Source: Verrucomicrobiota bacterium | GTDB taxonomy: Bacteria > Verrucomicrobiota > Verrucomicrobiia > Verrucomicrobiales > DEV007 | DNA: 43,274 nucleotides | Direction: 5' to 3' | Assembly (NCBI GenBank): GCA_963205275.1 | Contig: CAUJIH010000048.1 | Span: forward strand, 1-43,274 | In this document: in pieces, positions 41,672 through 43,274 of the stretch | Layout of the letters: every line of letters starts with the position of its first letter | Numbering within the stretch: position 1 is the stretch's first letter | Translations under genes and position numbers: made by a program | Notes under the pieces: generated by a model | The model's input: only the letters and a program-made list of their open reading frames with translations | Database searches by the model: none | What the model was told of the DNA's origin: nothing

Positions 41672-43274
41672 TTATTTCTGTGCTCGATTATCGGCAGTAG
41701 CGACGGCGGGTGCAGCTGGAGCAGCAGGCTTGGCAGTCTCGACTGTCTGGGCGAGCTTCCCCTGATCGTTCCAAACATAGAGTCGTCCATCCTCTCCGCC
41801 ACCGAAAGACCATAAAGTATCGGGATCAAGAGCGAAACAATACAGTGCCGTCTCTACCTTATCAAAGGCTCGCTCTCTAGCCCCCGTCGCACTGTCCTGG
41901 CCTTGGTGCGCCTTGAGTTCGGTGAAAGCAGAAACACGACCCGAGGCCGGTGCGGAGAGAATCAAATCCGTATTGATCTCCGCCGCCTTCGACGGATCCT
42001 TTTCAGCATCTTTCTGCTTTCGAGTCTCCGGATTGATCGTCCAGGCGAGACTGTAGAGCGGACCGGAGCGACGACTGGAGAAGGCCCCGACCTTTTCACT
42101 GGATTCGATATTCCAGACCTTTACCTCGCCCTCATCGCCTCCGGAGGCAATTCTCTTGCCGTCCGGCGAAAAAGCCGCAGCGAGCACATAGCCGGTGTGT
42201 CCCTCCAGGCGAGCGACGATCTTATGCGTCGTCGAACTGCGTACGTTAATCAACTTGTCAGCGGAAGTCGTCGCGTAGTGGGTCCCATCCGCACTGCGCG
42301 TAATCGTGAAAATCGAATCTCGGTGAGCGGTATCGAAGGATGTGACCTGCCCCGAACCGATTACGATCTCATGCAGGCGTCCGAGCTGCGATGGAATCGA
42401 ATCCGCTACAAGGATCCGCTTCCCATCTGTTAGAAAACAAAGAGCCGTCTGGCGTCCGATAAATGGAGTCTCGATTTCTTTGACGAATTTCTCTGGGGCC
42501 TCTGAATTCCAGAAGCGGACTGATCGAAATGCCCCGGAGGCGAGCATTTTCCCATCGGGAGAAAAAGCGAGAGACTGCACAGAGTCGTTGTGCATGGCTG
42601 AAGTCGTACGGAATTCTAATTGAATTCCGGGAGCCTTTTCGTTGCCGTTCGGCACCACTTTATACCAGTCGATCACATTGCCACGTCCAACTACGAGCTG
42701 CTTGCGATCCGGCGACAGAGCCATCGCGAAGATCGGGCGGTAGAGTTCCGGCAAGGATCCGGTCACCACCTCGACACGGGGCGGAAGATTCAGTTTCGCC
42801 CAGCGATCTGCGTCCCATTTTGCCCCCTCGTTGATCCACTGTTCTAAAGCAGCGATTTCCTGAGGCTTGAGCTGCCCCTTCGGCGGCATGTGATTGTCAT
42901 CATCTGGATAGAGAGAGTCGATCAAGAAGCTTTCCTTCGCTTTTCCAATAACGATGGAGGGACCTGAATCTCCGCCTTTCACCAATGACTCCTGGGAATC
43001 GATAAGCAATCCACCCTTGCGCTTGGCTTCTGTATGGCAACTCACACATTCCTTTTGCAAGATCGCAAGCGGCTCTAGCGCAGGCATCGCATTGACAGCT
43101 GGAGTCGCCGCTACGGGTGCGGGCGCAGGTTTCGGCGGTGCGGGTGCCGGAGTCGCCGCTACCGGTGCGGGGGCAGGCTTCGTCGGTGCGGGCGCTGGAG
43201 TCGCCGCTACCGGTGCGGGGGCAGGCTTCGGCGGTGCGGGCGCTGGAGTCGCCGCCACCGGTGCGGGGGCAGGC
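41672..43274 (-). CDS. Planctomycete-type cytochrome c with WD40 propeller, N-terminus beyond the window
   Basis: The first gene of locus B; its start lies past the right edge because the frame is still open at 43274, inside the Pro/Ala repeat. The visible part is about 534 residues. A Pro/Ala-rich linker of 16-residue repeats precedes a cytochrome c domain with CVSCH and a likely axial Met in HMPPKGQL. A WD40-type propeller follows, with units such as SLAFSPDGKMLASG, AAFSPDGKRIASGGDEGEVKVWNI and FGGGEDGRLYVWND. The Pro/Ala tail at the end matches nothing. The linker could extend the domains away from the membrane. It is co-transcribed with DUF1549, DUF1501 and PPC genes. Confidence 0.88.
   Translation of the reverse strand, partial: PAPAPVAATPAPAPPKPAPAPVAATPAPAPTKPAPAPVAATPAPAPPKPAPAPVAATPAVNAMPALEPLAILQKECVSCHTEAKRKGGLLIDSQESLVKGGDSGPSIVIGKAKESFLIDSLYPDDDNHMPPKGQLKPQEIAALEQWINEGAKWDADRWAKLNLPPRVEVVTGSLPELYRPIFAMALSPDRKQLVVGRGNVIDWYKVVPNGNEKAPGIQLEFRTTSAMHNDSVQSLAFSPDGKMLASGAFRSVRFWNSEAPEKFVKEIETPFIGRQTALCFLTDGKRILVADSIPSQLGRLHEIVIGSGQVTSFDTAHRDSIFTITRSADGTHYATTSADKLINVRSSTTHKIVARLEGHTGYVLAAAFSPDGKRIASGGDEGEVKVWNIESSEKVGAFSSRRSGPLYSLAWTINPETRKQKDAEKDPSKAAEINTDLILSAPASGRVSAFTELKAHQGQDSATGARERAFDKVETALYCFALDPDTLWSFGGGEDGRLYVWNDQGKLAQTVETAKPAAPAAPAVATADNRAQK
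43101..43274 (-). repeat. 48-base tandem repeat coding a Pro/Ala linker
   Basis: Units begin with GGAGTCGCCGC at 43101, 43149, 43197 and 43245, exactly 48 bases apart and nearly identical. They code for a 16-residue unit such as VAATPAPAPPKPAPAP. At least 3.6 copies are visible and the array continues past the window. Confidence 0.93.

Overview
The window looks like chromosome of a Gram-negative member of the PVC superphylum, most likely Verrucomicrobiota. The basis is two loci of the DUF1501 / DUF1549-DUF1553 / planctomycete-type cytochrome c families, tandem sulfatases, a DUF4838 protein, a PPC-domain protein, many Tat and Sec export signals, and outer-membrane biogenesis genes (LpxL-type acyltransferase, SurA/PpiC-type isomerase). 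No rRNA, tRNA, CRISPR array or phage was seen. The assignment rests on gene content, not on a marker-gene tree.

Layout. 1-530: an AT-richer segment with one orphan small gene. 641-8828: housekeeping genes: an SDR oxidoreductase, mfd, a periplasmic PpiC-type isomerase, then on the minus strand an LpxL-like acyltransferase and recG. 8986-12243: two tandem paralogous secreted sulfatases. 12414-14381: an exported TIM-barrel protein and a DUF6528-like protein. 14461-16881: a mobile patch with a decayed REP-associated tyrosine transposase (RAYT) fragment, a frameshifted Mrr-type restriction endonuclease, the 3' tail of a lost upstream gene, and an intact RAYT element with imperfect terminal inverted repeats. 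16989-24840: exported and sugar-related genes: an M15 dipeptidase fused to a PQQ-like beta-propeller, an L-fuconolactonase-like amidohydrolase, a TIM-barrel isomerase-like protein, an SGNH hydrolase, a degenerate receiver-domain protein and a DUF4838 protein.

25319-30380: first cytochrome-type locus (DUF1549/DUF1553 with an inserted LamG-like domain, DUF1501, DUF3820), read leftwards from a near-leaderless promoter candidate. 30608-36337: core metabolism: aat, a thiH-thiS pair without thiG, acpP with a strong terminator, a conserved hypothetical, a LysM protein with a degenerate YkuD-like C-terminus, accA and a small membrane protein. 36471-43274: second cytochrome-type locus on the minus strand (WD40 cytochrome, DUF1549/DUF1553, DUF1501, PPC protein), tightly spaced and running off the right edge.

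How it fits together: sulfatases, fuconolactonase-like, SGNH and DUF4838 proteins suggest use of sulfated, possibly fucose-containing polysaccharides. The two cytochrome loci encode exported proteins with CxxCH motifs whose function is unknown. The most informative oddities are the Mrr/RAYT patch, the peptidase-propeller fusion, and the degenerate enzyme-like proteins. Most starts in the window lack a recognisable Shine-Dalgarno sequence, so several start choices rest on signal peptides and family alignment.
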